DNA from: Notospermus geniculatus
Taxonomy: Eukaryota; Nemertea; Pilidiophora; Heteronemertea; Lineidae
Assembly (NCBI GenBank): GCA_002633025.1
Contig: NMRB01001582.1
Span: 13,761 to 77,760 of the forward strand
Length of the DNA stretch: 64,000 nt
Reading direction: 5' to 3'
Shown here: piece after piece, positions 22,601-33,469 of the stretch
Layout: each line of letters begins with the position of its first letter
Position numbering within the stretch: the first letter of the stretch is position 1
The notes under the pieces: generated by a model
Told to the model about the DNA's origin: nothing
Databases searched by the model: none
The model's input: only the letters and a program-made list of their open reading frames with translations
Made by a program: the position numbers and the translations under genes

Positions 22601-23214
22601 CTGAGGTTAGCTTTAACTAATGACGTCAAAATTTCCTGAAAAACACGAAAATCTCAAACNACGTCTGTACTTGTCTTTTCTCTGCAAATTGCCTATGAGC
22701 AGCGTAATTTGCCTTTGAAAACATCGACGAAGTCGAGGGTTTTTCACCCGCCCCATTTCCTCCAGAGAGGGTGATTCACATTGACGTCGAGGGTTATTCG
22801 CACAAGAGAGGGTAATTAATCCAAAATAAATTCTATTGTTTTTGAGGTTGTGAGGGTTGTGATTATACCGCATCAAGCAATGTTTTCATGGACAGGTAGG
22901 CCTACTGTTTGTGATGTCATATCTTCCATACCCGGCTGCCCGCTATTTTTTATGCCGGACAACATACGATTACAGCATCTGGCAAGGGTCGAGGACGCGG
23001 TAAGTGTAAAGGTAGGCCTACGGTAGCCCTAGTTTTGGAAAAACAATTGCTACATGTACATGCAATGGATAGCCTAGGTCTAGTGTGTGGTTTTGGGGGA
23101 AAACTAGCGCTCCACCCTGGCTAGCTAGAAATCCGAAAAAAATATCCACTTTTGGCGAATCAGACTCCTCGTTCTTCAAACTTTAAAAGCTCGTGCAGGG
23201 TTTGTGTTGAAATG
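22600..23214. other. Non-coding stretch, nothing recognised
   Basis: A single N occurs at about 22660. No exon could be supported. Confidence 0.5.
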
Positions 23215-23919
23215 ATTAATAGGGCTGAAGGGGTTATTGCCGTCCTGGGTACACATAAAGTGTACCCAGGTTCGATGTCGTCAAGTGAAATTGTACCCTG
23301 GGTCCACTTTCTTGTTACAAACTGTACCCAGGTTCTGATTTAGAGACATCGGGGCGAGGTTGTTCTCGTTGAAGTCACTTGATATTGTGCCTGCAAGTTG
23401 GCCGTGCAAAAAGCTAAAGAAGAGAAGTGGAAGAATTTTATTTTTGACTAGCTGGACAGTTTTCAACCTCGGATGGTTAGGCCTACAGAGAAAGTTAATC
23501 AACTCGCCAGCTAGACAAGAAAACGTGTCATTTCCATGTAGGCCTACATGTGCATGTGCCATTGTGCATGGCCATTGGGTTTGTTTGATCATGTGTCATA
23601 CTTGCTGGGCAAACACTGCGGGCCTGTGTGTTCCATTGTTTGGGGAGGTGTGAAAAGGGGATTATAGAGGGGCAATTAGCTCGCTGTTCCTCCTGTCAGT
23701 ATAATTCCTCCAAGGTCATAGCAACAGGAACCAACACACGCTAATTCACGTGTCCCACGTAATCTTGAGAATGAGCTCGTCCCTAGGTCTCTAAATCAGA
23801 ACCTGGGTACAGTTTGTAACAAGAAAGTGGACCCAGGGTACAATTTCACTTGACGACATCGAACCTGGGTACACTTTATGTGTACCCAGGACGACAATAA
23901 CCCCTTCAGCATTAATAGG
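23215..23919. mobile_element. Mutator-like element with long TIRs and 9-bp TSD
   Basis: Element 23224-23910 (687 bp) starts GCTGAAGGGGTTATTG and ends with its complement. The inverted repeats are about 125 bp and almost identical. The exact 9-bp duplication ATTAATAGG flanks it at 23215-23223 and 23911-23919. Long TIRs with a 9-bp duplication are diagnostic of Mutator-like elements. The arms contain GGGTACA/TGTACCC palindromes. The inner 440 bp encode no transposase. Confidence 0.92.
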
Positions 23920-24510
23920 CCCCACACTGTCTTAGAACCAGGGTGCCTATTTGCATGCACGCTAGCCACATCATGAACTGAAACGAATTGTTTCTTGGTT
24001 TAGCCTCGCCTATGATTAGGCGTGCCGCGCTCGCAACCTCAGCTGTATCACACATCGTGCATGAGGAAGTTGACGCGGTCGGTCCCTCAATCTCTGTCAA
24101 AACCGTCGATTGTGTCTTAGCCGATGCGAGAGGGGTCGATTGTAACTTGTGGTATTAACGTAAGTTTTTAGGCTACTGTACTCATGAACACCTTATGTCC
24201 TAATCAGGATGGGGACAGTGTCTCTTGGGAACATCCATTTAGAAGGCCCATGGAGATAAACAGGTAGGCCTATCTAGGCCGGGGGGGGGGTCTAACAACG
24301 ACCTTTTCATGCGTTTACATACTCAATGGATGACTCCCTTGAAGCTGACTATAATTAAACGCGTACAAACCTGTTTTAACCAGCGTACAAAAGTTATCCG
24401 CGTCTAGGCTAATCGCGCGATGATCACCCTTTATGAATACGGCCCAAAGTTTCCGATCCATAAAAAATTCGTGTGAAGTATGATATTAATTCCGTCACTA
24501 TCTCTTTCAG
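23920..24510. other. Non-coding stretch before a possible exon
   Basis: No gene was recognised. The last 20 bases are pyrimidine-rich and end in TTTCAG. Confidence 0.5.
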
Positions 24511-24637
24511 ATGGAAGCATCTGATATGACAGCCATGTCCGTGAGGAGTGGAAGTGAAAAACTTGCCCCTGCCATTTTAGTGGTAGGAGTCGGCATGTTG
24601 GTTGCGATATACTATGCCATGGGAAAGATGCGTACCG
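24511..24637 (+). CDS. Candidate exon encoding a short transmembrane protein N-terminus
   Basis: A good acceptor (CTATCTCTTTCAG) is followed directly by ATG and 42 open codons, ending at a donor G|GTATGT. The translation starts MEASDMTAMSVRSGSEK and then has a hydrophobic span, LAPAILVVGVGMLVAIYYAM, followed by basic residues. That pattern fits a single-pass membrane anchor near the N-terminus. Without splicing the frame would stop at 24663 after 50 residues. I do not recognise the family, and the partner exons were not found; the LINE that begins about 500 bp downstream may lie in its intron. Confidence 0.45.
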
Positions 24638-24639
24638 GT

Positions 24640-25155
24640 ATGTGTGCCATTTTACTCAATTAGGGGCTGTCTCAAAATTACATTGATGCCAAAATGACGA
24701 AGTGACTTCATCTTTTCCCTGACCCCTCCCCCTTGAAAAGATGAAGTGGGCACTTGACATTGGCTTCATCCCAAGTGGAAGTTAAGCTCTGACTCATACA
24801 GTCCACAGTAGGCCTATGTGGCCTGAACCTTGTTGCTTTCTGAAGACTGCTTATAAAAAAGTCATTCTCCTGTAAAAAAGAGTAATGCCAATTTTTTCAA
24901 GAAAGATGAAGTGGGCTTCCCGTGCAGTGACACATGTCGGTTATCAAACTAACTTCGGCCTACCTCAGCAGGAAGACAAACAATCATACATGTAAAAACC
25001 ATAATCTTTTGAGGTCAGCCGCCTCGGCCTCCATAAAACAATTTGTTCCATCCTAAAGTGACGTAGTATTTTAGCAGTCAATAAATTCGTCAGTGTCTTT
25101 TCTGCCATGTATTCTGTTTTCCTTTGCATTTCATCATGTATATTATCAACATGTA
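24640..25155. other. Non-coding stretch, nothing recognised
   Basis: AT-rich with no gene signature; possibly intron of the preceding candidate exon. Confidence 0.45.
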
Positions 25156-25497
25156 GGGTCCAAGATGGCGGAAGGTGGCGGCGAATTTGAAGCTCGATGA
25201 GAAGTTTACTTGATTTTGTCGACTAAACAGGCTGAGAGATAATCACACGGAATCGGTAGATCATACGGTGATAGGGTAGAGACATTGATACGGCTATAAA
25301 CGTTACTCATATTGCCGGCATTGGCAGATACTGAGGAACTTAGTCCATCGGGCCGTCGAAAGGCCGGGCCCCCAGGGCATATGCACAGTGCTTACACGTA
25401 GATGTACATACATATTCCGATCATTCTGATCACTATTGTGAGGGGACGCCATACCCTAATCGAACGTCACGCATGAGTAGTTCTATAACCGACAACA

Positions 25498-26829
25498 ATG
25501 ACTGATCGATTTTCCGAAACGAACAGATCGGACAGCAGTTATACATGTACGCAACGGAGTGCCGGCGATAAATGCAAGCAGGCTCAAAGGTCGCCACAAG
25601 ACTCAGATAGCCCAGTAAATAAGGCCGGGCGTCATGATTGCGACGAAACCCCCGGAATTCTTGAACGTGAGACTGAAGTCAGTTCTCCCGCCGATAGCGG
25701 CGATCTCCTTGAAGGCAAAATGATTGATGATGCCGTTCTTGCTTACATACTGTCCGGCATGCAGACCGGGACCATAGAAAACGTCCGAAATGCAGCGGTT
25801 GGCTGTTTTACACCTCAGAAAATAAAAACTGCTAAACGCAAGTTGTGGAACGAAGAACTAGACCTAGTTGAGATTATTGGCAACTGGCAGACGCGCAAAT
25901 CCTCAAATGCGAGATGTGAAGAAGAAGCTAATGTCATGGACATTATAACTGCACTGAGGAAATTAGATAAATGTGGGAAAACACCCACGATTGTGATATC
26001 CGCGCTCCGGCTGCATGAGATACCGAGATCCCCGCCTGAGGACCTGAACAGCATTTCAATAGTAGATAGGCTTTACGACCTCGAACAGAAAGTGAAACCT
26101 ATGCAAGATCAGCTTAGTAGAAATGTTTCTGAGGTGACGAAACTGAATGAAAAAGTCTATGACAAGCCGGCAAAGTACTCAGATGTCGTATCAGGTACTG
26201 TGGAGCCATCTCGAGCGCTCGACCAACCAGTCACGGAACCAACCTTCTATTCCATTTACAGCAATAGCGCAGCCAGGGTGAATACCACTGATACCATGCG
26301 AGGTAGAGGCAGAGGAGGCAGAGGCGGCCGCGGTGGTCGTGGGGGTGGTGTAGGGTTGCACAAACCTGTACCGCCGGCAGTGTTCAACTTAAGACGTGCT
26401 GAGAGTAATATCTCAGTGCGAAGTGATAAATCGAACCAATCTGATGATGAGGGGTTCTCATTGTCTGCGTATGAAAAAAAGAAGGTCCGACGAGCTGCGA
26501 AACGAAATCAACGTTTCATATCAGGTAGCGGAGCTACTGATACCAGGTTTAAAGGCGCGCCTGAACCCGACAGGGACCTTTTTATCTATAGACTTGAAAA
26601 ATGTGTGACAACTGCTGACATGACGCAATTCGTTGAGAAGCAAAACTGTGCAGTGCGCGATGTGAAATGTGTGTCTCACGAAGAAGCGAAATATAAGTCT
26701 TTTAGATTAACTGTTGGAAAAACGGACTACGACAAACTGTATGATGAAAGTATGTGGCCTGAGGGGGTGAGGGTAAGGAAATTCATAAGAGAAAGACAAA
26801 AAGACAACATAAACTATGATGAAGTGTAA
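25498..26829 (+). CDS. LINE ORF1 (RNA-binding gag-like protein), intact
   Basis: The 443-residue frame is uninterrupted. Residues about 267-285 form an RGG-type tract (RGRGRGGRGGRGGRGGG), expected to bind nucleic acid. The C-terminal 100 residues (LFIYRLEKCVTTADM ... FRLTVGKTDYDKLYDESMW, then PEGVRVRKF) resemble the RRM-like C-terminal domain of CR1/L2-type ORF1 proteins, where a WP-G-V-V-R-F motif is common. The start at 25498 is the first ATG of the long frame. The protein would coat LINE RNA and assist target-primed reverse transcription. The intact frame next to a damaged ORF2 is worth noting. Confidence 0.85.
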   Translation: MTDRFSETNRSDSSYTCTQRSAGDKCKQAQRSPQDSDSPVNKAGRHDCDETPGILERETEVSSPADSGDLLEGKMIDDAVLAYILSGMQTGTIENVRNAAVGCFTPQKIKTAKRKLWNEELDLVEIIGNWQTRKSSNARCEEEANVMDIITALRKLDKCGKTPTIVISALRLHEIPRSPPEDLNSISIVDRLYDLEQKVKPMQDQLSRNVSEVTKLNEKVYDKPAKYSDVVSGTVEPSRALDQPVTEPTFYSIYSNSAARVNTTDTMRGRGRGGRGGRGGRGGGVGLHKPVPPAVFNLRRAESNISVRSDKSNQSDDEGFSLSAYEKKKVRRAAKRNQRFISGSGATDTRFKGAPEPDRDLFIYRLEKCVTTADMTQFVEKQNCAVRDVKCVSHEEAKYKSFRLTVGKTDYDKLYDESMWPEGVRVRKFIRERQKDNINYDEV

Positions 26830-26860
26830 GACCAGTGTTCTCTTTCTTGCTGTGTGTATT

Positions 26861-29800
26861 ATGAGCTTAGTGATAGCAAGCTAGGGCTTTGGTGCTGGGA
26901 GAATGCAGTATATTCAGAAATTACTCAATTGTTCAGACTTTGTCATGGTTCAAGAAAATTGGCAGTTCAGTGAAGGACTGAGCAAATTCGAAAGAGAATT
27001 AAACAATTGTTGTTGTCATGGAAAGTCGGGTATGAATGAAAAGGAATTACTCAGACTGGGCCGTCACGCGGTACCGTGATTCGCGCTTTACCGTGACTTC
27101 TGTGGTGAAAAGAGGAAGTGGATCGAATGTGGCGCAACCGCACAACTGCTCGCCGAGCATGGTGGGAATGGTGGTCGCGCTGCAGCGTGATATCACGGGG
27201 CAGTTGAAGTCAACGTTTTACAATGGTTTACTTGTGAAGATTACAACAACAATCGCGGCTAACCGAGGCCACCCGAAGATAAGAGACTTTAGCACGTCTA
27301 ATTTCAAAAAAGCGTCAATCGTTTAAAAAAAGCGTCATTTTGAAATGACCTGTCCAAATGCAATCTCTATCATCTTATCTACATACCTGAACTGAATTTC
27401 AGGCTTTGCAGGCGTTTATGGCGCCGAAAATGGCATATAATGCAGGTAGGCATGGCAGGTCTGCCATTACGGCTGTCGAGGTAAATTTCGGTCGAAAATT
27501 GCCTGTAAAATCTTTAAACGTGAGTATGACACAGTGAATTCTTGCTTGTTTATTGACAAAAATTGTATAAATTTACGGTGAGAAGTTTCCGTCCCCTCCA
27601 CGCAGGATTGTAGGTGTTTTCTGCCGAAACAAATATTGTATTTTGCACAGTCATTGCGCGGTTGGGCGCGACAAAGTCACATGCACGTTTCCATCACGGT
27701 ACCGCGTGACGGCCCAGTCTGATTACTTGCGGGGAGGCCGTACGGCGGTGTGGTTATTTTGTGGAAAAATAGTATTAAAGTTAGGGTGACCCCAGTCAAG
27801 TTGGATTCAAAAAGAATCTGCGCAGTTATCGCTGAACATGCCGATCACAAACGTCTGATTGTAAATGTGTACATGCCTGATGAACATAAGACTAATGAAT
27901 TTATCGAAACTCTTCAAGAAATAAGTGCGGTTTGCGCAACACAGAATTTCAACAGTGTATCGGTTGGAGGTGATTTTAATGTTGATAGAGCGCGCACGTG
28001 GGTGAGAAACACTGGCTTACTTGAAGGTTTTGCCATGAATGAGTCACTGATGTGGGTGAGCGACGTTCCTAATATAGATTACACTTTCGAGAGCAAGGTG
28101 AACCAATCAAGGTCTAAAATCGATCACTTTTTTGTGTCAGAAGGGTCTACTGGTAATGTCTTATCGTGTGAGGTAACCCATGAGGTCGAGAATTTATAGG
28201 ATCACTCACCTATTTTTCTAAAAACAAATATCGATGTTGAATATGAGCAGAATGATGGCGAAATTCCAAATCGGCCACTGGTTAATTGGAATAGAGTCAC
28301 GGCAAATGATGTTCTTGAATATCAGTTAAAGCTTGATGGGAAATTAGATGAAATAGAAATACCTGTTGGGATGATGAATTGTCGTAATTTCATGTGTGAG
28401 GACCATAAGCGTGAAATCAATGATTTTCACGATGCTATTGTTGAAGCGTGTACTAGTGCTGCTATTGAAAGTTGTCCATTAAAGAGTAAACCGACGGGGA
28501 ATCAGAACAGAGTAGTACCAGGATGGAATGACCAGGTTAGAGAGACAAGAGAGCATGCGCTGTTCTGGCATTCTCTATGGAAAAATGCTGGATCTCCGCG
28601 GAACGGGGTTCTAGCAGATGTCAGAAGGACAACACGGGCAAGGTAACACCTTGCTGTGAAAAACCTGAAGCAACAAAACATGAAGATAAAACAAACAAGA
28701 ATTGCTGAGGCCAATGTAGATTGTGATGGGAGGGATTTCTGGAGTATGGTTAGGGAAATGAAAGGGGGGAAGAAGTCCGTAGTGACCTCTATAGATGGGG
28801 CCGATGGCGATCAGGCCATTGCTGACAAGTTTAGACAAAAATATAAGCAGTTGTATTCTATCGTTGGTTATGATCGGAGAGAAATGGAGGAATTAATTCA
28901 CTCTCTTGATGGGAAGATTATAGATAACTGTTCACATAATGACTGTGTATGTAATGATCATGTGATTTCTGCCGCCGAGGTTAGGGAGGCTATTAGTCTG
29001 TTAAACAAAGGTAAACACGAGGGTCATAATCATTTATATTCTGATCACTTGATACACGGAACCAGACATTTGGACGAATATTTGGCAATCTTGTTCACTT
29101 CAATGTTGACACATTCATACTGCCCTGATGCTTTCAAAAACTCGGTTTTAGTTCCTATCCCCAAGGATTCGAGAAAATCGCTGAATGATTCCGATAACTA
29201 TCGTGGGATCACTTTAAGTAGTGTATTGAGCAAAGTATTCGATCATATTTTAATGAAAAGATGTCCAGAAACGTTTCAATCTTCCGATTTACAGTTTGGC
29301 TTCAAAAACAACAGCTCAACTACTCAATGTACTTTTACTATGCAACAGGTGATTGATTATTACAGAAGGAAAGGGTCTAATGTCTATGTAATGTTTTTAG
29401 ACGCAAGTAAAGCTTTCGACAGGGTCCACTATATCAAGCTCTTTACCCTTCTCATCAAGAAGGTATGTTGCCCGTTAATTGCAAGGTTTCTGGCAAGGCT
29501 ATATACTAGTCAACTCTGCCAGGTGAAATGGAATGGTACTTTGAGTAGACCGTTCTCAGTCAATAACGGTATCAAACAGGGTGGAGTTCTTTCCCCAATC
29601 CTTTTTTTGTATTTACAGTGATGTTCTTCTTAATAGGCTTGAGAGTTCCAAATTTGGTTGTTACGTTGGTCATACTTTCATGGGTGCGTTTGGGTACGCT
29701 GACGACGTCGTCATTCTATCCCCCATGAAAAGCGGGTTAACTGAAATGCTCCACATATGTGATATCTACTCAGTTGAGTATCATGTAACTTTCAACCCTT

Positions 29801-30507
29801 CTAAGAGTGTCTTACTATTTTATGGAGTGAAGGAACATGACGAAGTTATATTTATAATATGGAATGGTCGAAGGATAGTTGCAGACGATAGGGCAAAGCA
29901 TTTAGGACATACTGTAGGGGTTGAGATTAGAGAAGAAGTGATGGATGAAGTAGTTGGGGAAATGTATAAAAGAACGAACTGTATTATTTCATTGTTTGGT
30001 TTCTGTGACTACGAAGTCAAGTATAGATTGTTTAAGACATTTGTGATGAGCCTATATGGTAGTGCTTTATGGGACTATTCACACCGTTCCTTTGAAAGAT
30101 ATTGCACTGCTTGGCGGAATTGCATCAGAAAACTCTTTCGACTACCGCCAAGAACACATTGTGCTCTGTTGCCTGTAATTTGTAGAGATATGTCACCAGA
30201 CGCACAAGTCTTTTTAAGATTTTCGAGGTTTTTATTTAAATGTAGCAAAAGCGAGAACACTAAATTGTCAACGAGTGTACGGTTGGCTAGTTCTGGGTTG
30301 ACCAGTGGCGCAAGGAACATCGCGAGGATATGTGATTTCTTTCATTGTGACATTAATAGGGCACCTCAAAGTAAACCGTTATTCATAGACACCCACCCGT
30401 TTGGTCCAGTCGCTAGAGAATTACTAAAAATTAGAGATAATCAGGACTACCATTTCCTTACCAGATACGAAGTTAATGAAATGATAACGGCTGTGTGCAC
30501 CGGATAG
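26861..30507 (+). pseudogene. LINE ORF2 (endonuclease and reverse transcriptase), interrupted
   Basis: ORF2 starts 31 nt after ORF1 with MSLVIAS, the usual APE start, and has a stop at 26882. After a DNA-element insertion the frame resumes with GRPYGGVVILW, GGDFNVD (27964-27987) and SKIDHFF, all endonuclease motifs. Stops lie at 28197 (just before DHSPIF) and 28644. The reverse transcriptase has LVPIPKDS, NYRGITLSSVLSKVFD, LDASKAFDRV, GIKQGGVLSP and, after a +1 shift in a T run near 29605, FGYADDVVIL (29689-29712). The C-terminal domain ends at 30507. All parts up to 29605 share one frame once the insertion and its 6-bp duplication are discounted (676 bp, 1 mod 3). Confidence 0.9.
27046..27727. 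mobile_element. 670-bp DNA element inserted in LINE ORF2, 6-bp TSD
   Basis: Element 27052-27721 has ends CAGACTGGGCCGTCACGCGG and complement and is flanked by ATTACT on both sides. A 6-bp duplication is unusual (reported for IS3EU and Dada elements), so the superfamily is left open. The interior has short open frames but no transposase motif. Confidence 0.85.
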
Positions 30508-30668
30508 AGTTACGTTGTTGTCTGAACAAGGTGTGACTTAAAGTAAAAAAAGGGTGTATGTTGTTACGTCCCACCTTAGTGGGTTGTGTGACTCATGTAT
30601 ATACATTGCACAACTGCACCACTGCACAATATTGTACGTCGTACGAATAAACACTAATAATAATAAGG

Positions 30669-31100
30669 CCTCTTTGGTATGTTTTTATGATTGCATTCAT
30701 TAAAAGGGCAATACCGGCAATATACGTAGGTTCGTTCAGAAAGTAATGAAAATATCACTAGAATTGAAATCCTGAGGTTATGTCACCAAAACTACTTTGT
30801 CAATAGTCTTATTAGATCTATCTATGGTGAACCACCTACCACCTACCCACCTACCCACCTACCGCTTTTTTCCAGGTGGGGAACCCTATTACAGGGTTCC
30901 TTATGATACATGTAATTTTGAAAGTGTATTTTTGAATGCTGTTCTACATCCGTTACCAGGTACAGTGTGGTGCGTGAATTCCTCCAAGCTCTGACTGAGG
31001 AGAACGATTAGTGCATTTTAGCAAAACACCATTTTCCTGAATATCAAAAGCTTTTAACACTCCTCTGTGTCTCTCGGGAGGCCTGTTATTGACTGACTTC
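30669..31100. other. Non-coding; short ACCTACCC repeat
   Basis: A run of ACCTACCC-type units lies at 30831-30862. Nothing else was recognised. Confidence 0.6.
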
Positions 31101-31102
31101 AC

Positions 31103-31243
31103 GGCCGTATGCACCAAACGAAGATCATCTTGAACTTAGGTTGAGCCACAACTTTTTTATTGTTCAGGTTTGCCAGAGCATGATGTGACAATGGAGAAGT
31201 TGTGGCTCAACCTGAGTTCAAGATAATCTTGGTGCATACGGCC
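31103..31243. mobile_element. 141-bp palindromic MITE
   Basis: Arms of about 52 bp, starting GGCCGTATGCACCAA and ending with the complement, flank a 37-bp loop. The flanks (TTCAC and CCCAC) share CAC but offset by one base, so the target duplication is uncertain. Confidence 0.8.
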
Positions 31244-31685
31244 CCACATGTGGAGGGACATTAGATAACATCGGTACTGGACAACACGGCTTTCCTATAT
31301 CCCAAGTATCCTGGCATAAGTTCAGACACCTTCAGGACCGACAGATGGTGTCCTGAATTGACAGTTGTCCTAGCCTACTACTGCATGGGACTGAATTTTG
31401 GTGTCCTAAAATGGCCGTGAAATGTTCCAACGTGATGGCTTGTTGTACTTGACTCGATGACTCGATGGCGCGATGACTCGAAGGCGCGAAGAAGGCCAGT
31501 TAAAATTTCCTGCACAGTTGGTGAATGCCTTATTTTAATTCGAGTTCCGCCTTTCAGAACTCTACGGTGGCTCCTAGGTGCCAGCACAAATTACAGAAAC
31601 TCGGAACGAGTTACGAAAGACGAGAACGAATTTCCAAATTAACTCACAACGGAAGTATAAGTCAGAACGGAAGTACATAACGTAG
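31244..31685. other. Non-coding stretch upstream of the coiled-coil gene
   Basis: No exon could be assigned with confidence. It may contain the promoter or 5' UTR of the downstream gene. Confidence 0.4.
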
Positions 31686-31687
31686 AT

Positions 31688-31812
31688 ATGGGCGGTAATA
31701 TCCGCCAAAAGATGAAAGATCTGGTGAAGATGAAGCCACGAGGAATGATGAAAGTGGCGGTGGAGATGAATCGACGGCCACGGGGGACAAGGTGGCTGAT
31801 TCTGACTCCAGG
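31688..31812 (+). CDS. Possible 5' exon of the coiled-coil gene
   Basis: The stretch ends at a strong donor, CCAGG|GTAAGT (31812/31813). Two frames are open. One starts at ATG 31688 (MGGNIRQKMKDLVKMKPRG) and ends in phase 2, which joins in frame to an acceptor at 32039/32040. The other reads an acidic sequence, DERSGEDEATRNDESGGGDE, ends in phase 0 and joins to an acceptor at 32049/32050; it lacks a local ATG. Both lead into the same heptad-containing exon. I cannot decide between them from sequence alone. Confidence 0.4.
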
Positions 31813-32049
31813 GTAAGTTACATTTGTTTGATAGGAAAACCCAGTGTGATGAGGTGCGCTCATATACAATTTAAATATAAATTCTTATCACCAACAGCAC
31901 GGTTACCACAACGTTTTTCCACCATCAACATTTCGACATCATTCCTACGGCATGGTTTAACCTAATTTCCTTCGGTGCACATTGCCTAAATTTGCATTAT
32001 GTAAGAAAAATATGCAGTATTCAATGACACATTACTCAGAAAAAGTCAG

Positions 32050-32106
32050 AAGATTACGAGGCTACAGACTGAAAAAGAATTGGAGATTAAAAACGATGAG
32101 CTTCAG
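32050..32106 (+). CDS. Coiled-coil gene exon (57 nt, phase 0)
   Basis: Bounded by AGTCAG at the acceptor and CAG|GTATGA at the donor. It encodes KITRLQTEKELEIKNDELQ, a continuous heptad pattern that leads directly into the next exon. An alternative acceptor at 32039 would add ten nucleotides and suit the other version of the 5' exon. Confidence 0.6.
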
Positions 32107-32298
32107 GTATGAAACAATTTTTCAAATCGTTTGCGCAGCGAAGAGTATAGGAAGAAATTATCATGATTATCATTCCGATTGCTATTTGTTCCCTTACACT
32201 TTTTGCTATTAGGTTCATTATTACTTTGGACTGACAAAAGTGTTGTTGCTAAACGTGACATAATTGAATCATAATTATCATAATGTTATTTGTTGCAG

Positions 32299-32403
32299 GT
32301 GAGCAACTTACAGGACCAATGTCGAGATCTGCTGACACAATTGGATTCAAACAATGAAAGCATTGAGTGCTTGGTAAAAGAGAATGAAGAACCCAGAGCC
32401 GAG
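32299..32403 (+). CDS. Coiled-coil exon, 105-nt type, copy 1
   Basis: Acceptor TTGTTGCAG and donor GAG|GTAAGAC. The exon is exactly 35 codons, five heptads, phase 0. It starts VSNLQDQCRDLLTQLDSNNE and ends EEPRAE. Hydrophobic a/d positions are V/L, C/L, L/N, I/L, N/P. The proline replaces the leucine found in the sister exon at 32909 and may disturb the helix. The first exon bases GTGAG together with the preceding CAG also form a donor consensus. Confidence 0.8.
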
Positions 32404-32598
32404 GTAAGACATGTCATTTCAGGCTGCAAGTGCAAACGAGGTTTCAACATTAAAGATTTTAGTTCATTACTCTAATCTATCAAACAGATCAAGTGTAAAT
32501 AGATGGCAGTTTTCACTCACGGCATTGCTCTATATATGATGTCTCCAGCCAATTCAAGAGAGTGTTGATATTTGAAATGACAATCATATTTGTTGCAG

Positions 32599-32703
32599 GT
32601 GAGAAATTTGCAGGACCAGTCCCAAGATGTGCTCAGACAATTCAATTCAAAGAATGGAAGCATTGAGTGCTTGGAAAAAGAGAAGGAAGAACTCAGAGGC
32701 GAG
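32599..32703 (+). CDS. Coiled-coil exon, 105-nt type, copy 2
   Basis: Same exon class (VRNLQDQSQDVLRQFNSKNG, ending EELRGE), acceptor TTGTTGCAG, donor GAG|GTAAGTC, phase 0. It is the second of the pair repeated 610 bp downstream. Confidence 0.8.
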
Positions 32704-32908
32704 GTAAGTCTTTATTTCAGGCTGCAGCTGCAGCAGACGGAAGGCTGTTCGAAGTGCGATCAGCTGTGCTCCGTGGAGGCACGTGGCGTCAGTTCGTGAA
32801 ACTAAATCGCGTCATGACACTGCGTCAGCTCCGTTGAGCTCGCCGTGAAGTGTTGTTGCTAAACGTGACATAATTGAATCATAATTATCATAATGTTATT
32901 TGTTGCAG

Positions 32909-33013
32909 GTGAGCAACTTACAGGACCAATGTCGAGATCTGCTGACACAATTGGATTCAAACAATGAAAGCATTGAGTGCTTGGTAAAAGAGAATGAAGA
33001 ACTCAGAGCCGAG
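32909..33013 (+). CDS. Coiled-coil exon, 105-nt type, copy 3
   Basis: Nearly identical to 32299-32403, lying exactly 610 bp downstream. The only change seen in the exon is CCC to CTC, giving EELRAE in place of EEPRAE. Flanking intron sequence is duplicated with it, from about GTGTTGTTGCTAAACGTG onward. Confidence 0.85.
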
Positions 33014-33208
33014 GTAAGACATGTCATTTCAGGCTGCAAGTGCAAACGAGGTTTCAACATTAAAGATTTTAGTTCATTACTCTAAGCTATCAAACAGATC
33101 AAGTGTAAATAGATGGCAGTTTTCACTCACGGCATTGCTCTATATATGATGTCTCCAGCCAATTCAAGAGAGTGTTGATATTTGAAATGACAATCATATT
33201 TGTTGCAG

Positions 33209-33313
33209 GTGAGAAATTTGCAGGACCAGTCCCAAGATGTGCCCAGACAATTCAATTCAAAGAATGGAAGCATTGAGTGCTTGGAAAAAGAGAAGGAAGA
33301 ACTCAGAGGCGAG
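33209..33313 (+). CDS. Coiled-coil exon, 105-nt type, copy 4
   Basis: The 610-bp duplicate of 32599-32703. One visible change turns CTC into CCC (DVLRQ to DVPRQ), again putting a proline at a core position. Splice sites are preserved. Confidence 0.8.
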
Positions 33314-33469
33314 GTAAGTCTTTATTTCAGGCTGCCAATGAGGTAACATTCGAGGAATTTCGCCCCTATTTAGTTCATTACTCTAATCTATCATAAGCGG
33401 ATCTAGACTAAATGACAGTTTTCACTCCTGGCATCACTCGAAATATGATGTCTCCAAAGAAGAGANTCC

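Larger units (their letters stand above)
25156..30668 (+). mobile_element. Near full-length CR1/L2-group LINE retrotransposon
   Basis: The unit has a 5' UTR (about 25156-25497), ORF1 (25498-26829), ORF2 (from 26861) with apurinic endonuclease and reverse transcriptase, a short 3' UTR with AATAAA at 30646, and a (TAA)n tail at about 30652-30665. The only large interruption is a 670-bp DNA element at 27052-27721. The tail type and the ORF order fit CR1/L2/Jockey-type LINEs. A target duplication could not be identified with confidence. Damage to ORF2 is limited to three stops and one homopolymer frameshift, so the copy is fairly young. Confidence 0.9.

Noticed and set aside
23360-23653. 97-residue frame inside the Mutator-like element
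   Set aside because: No domain, biased composition and no splice or family support.
26396-26608. 70-residue frame overlapping LINE ORF1
   Set aside because: Shadow frame of the well-supported ORF1.
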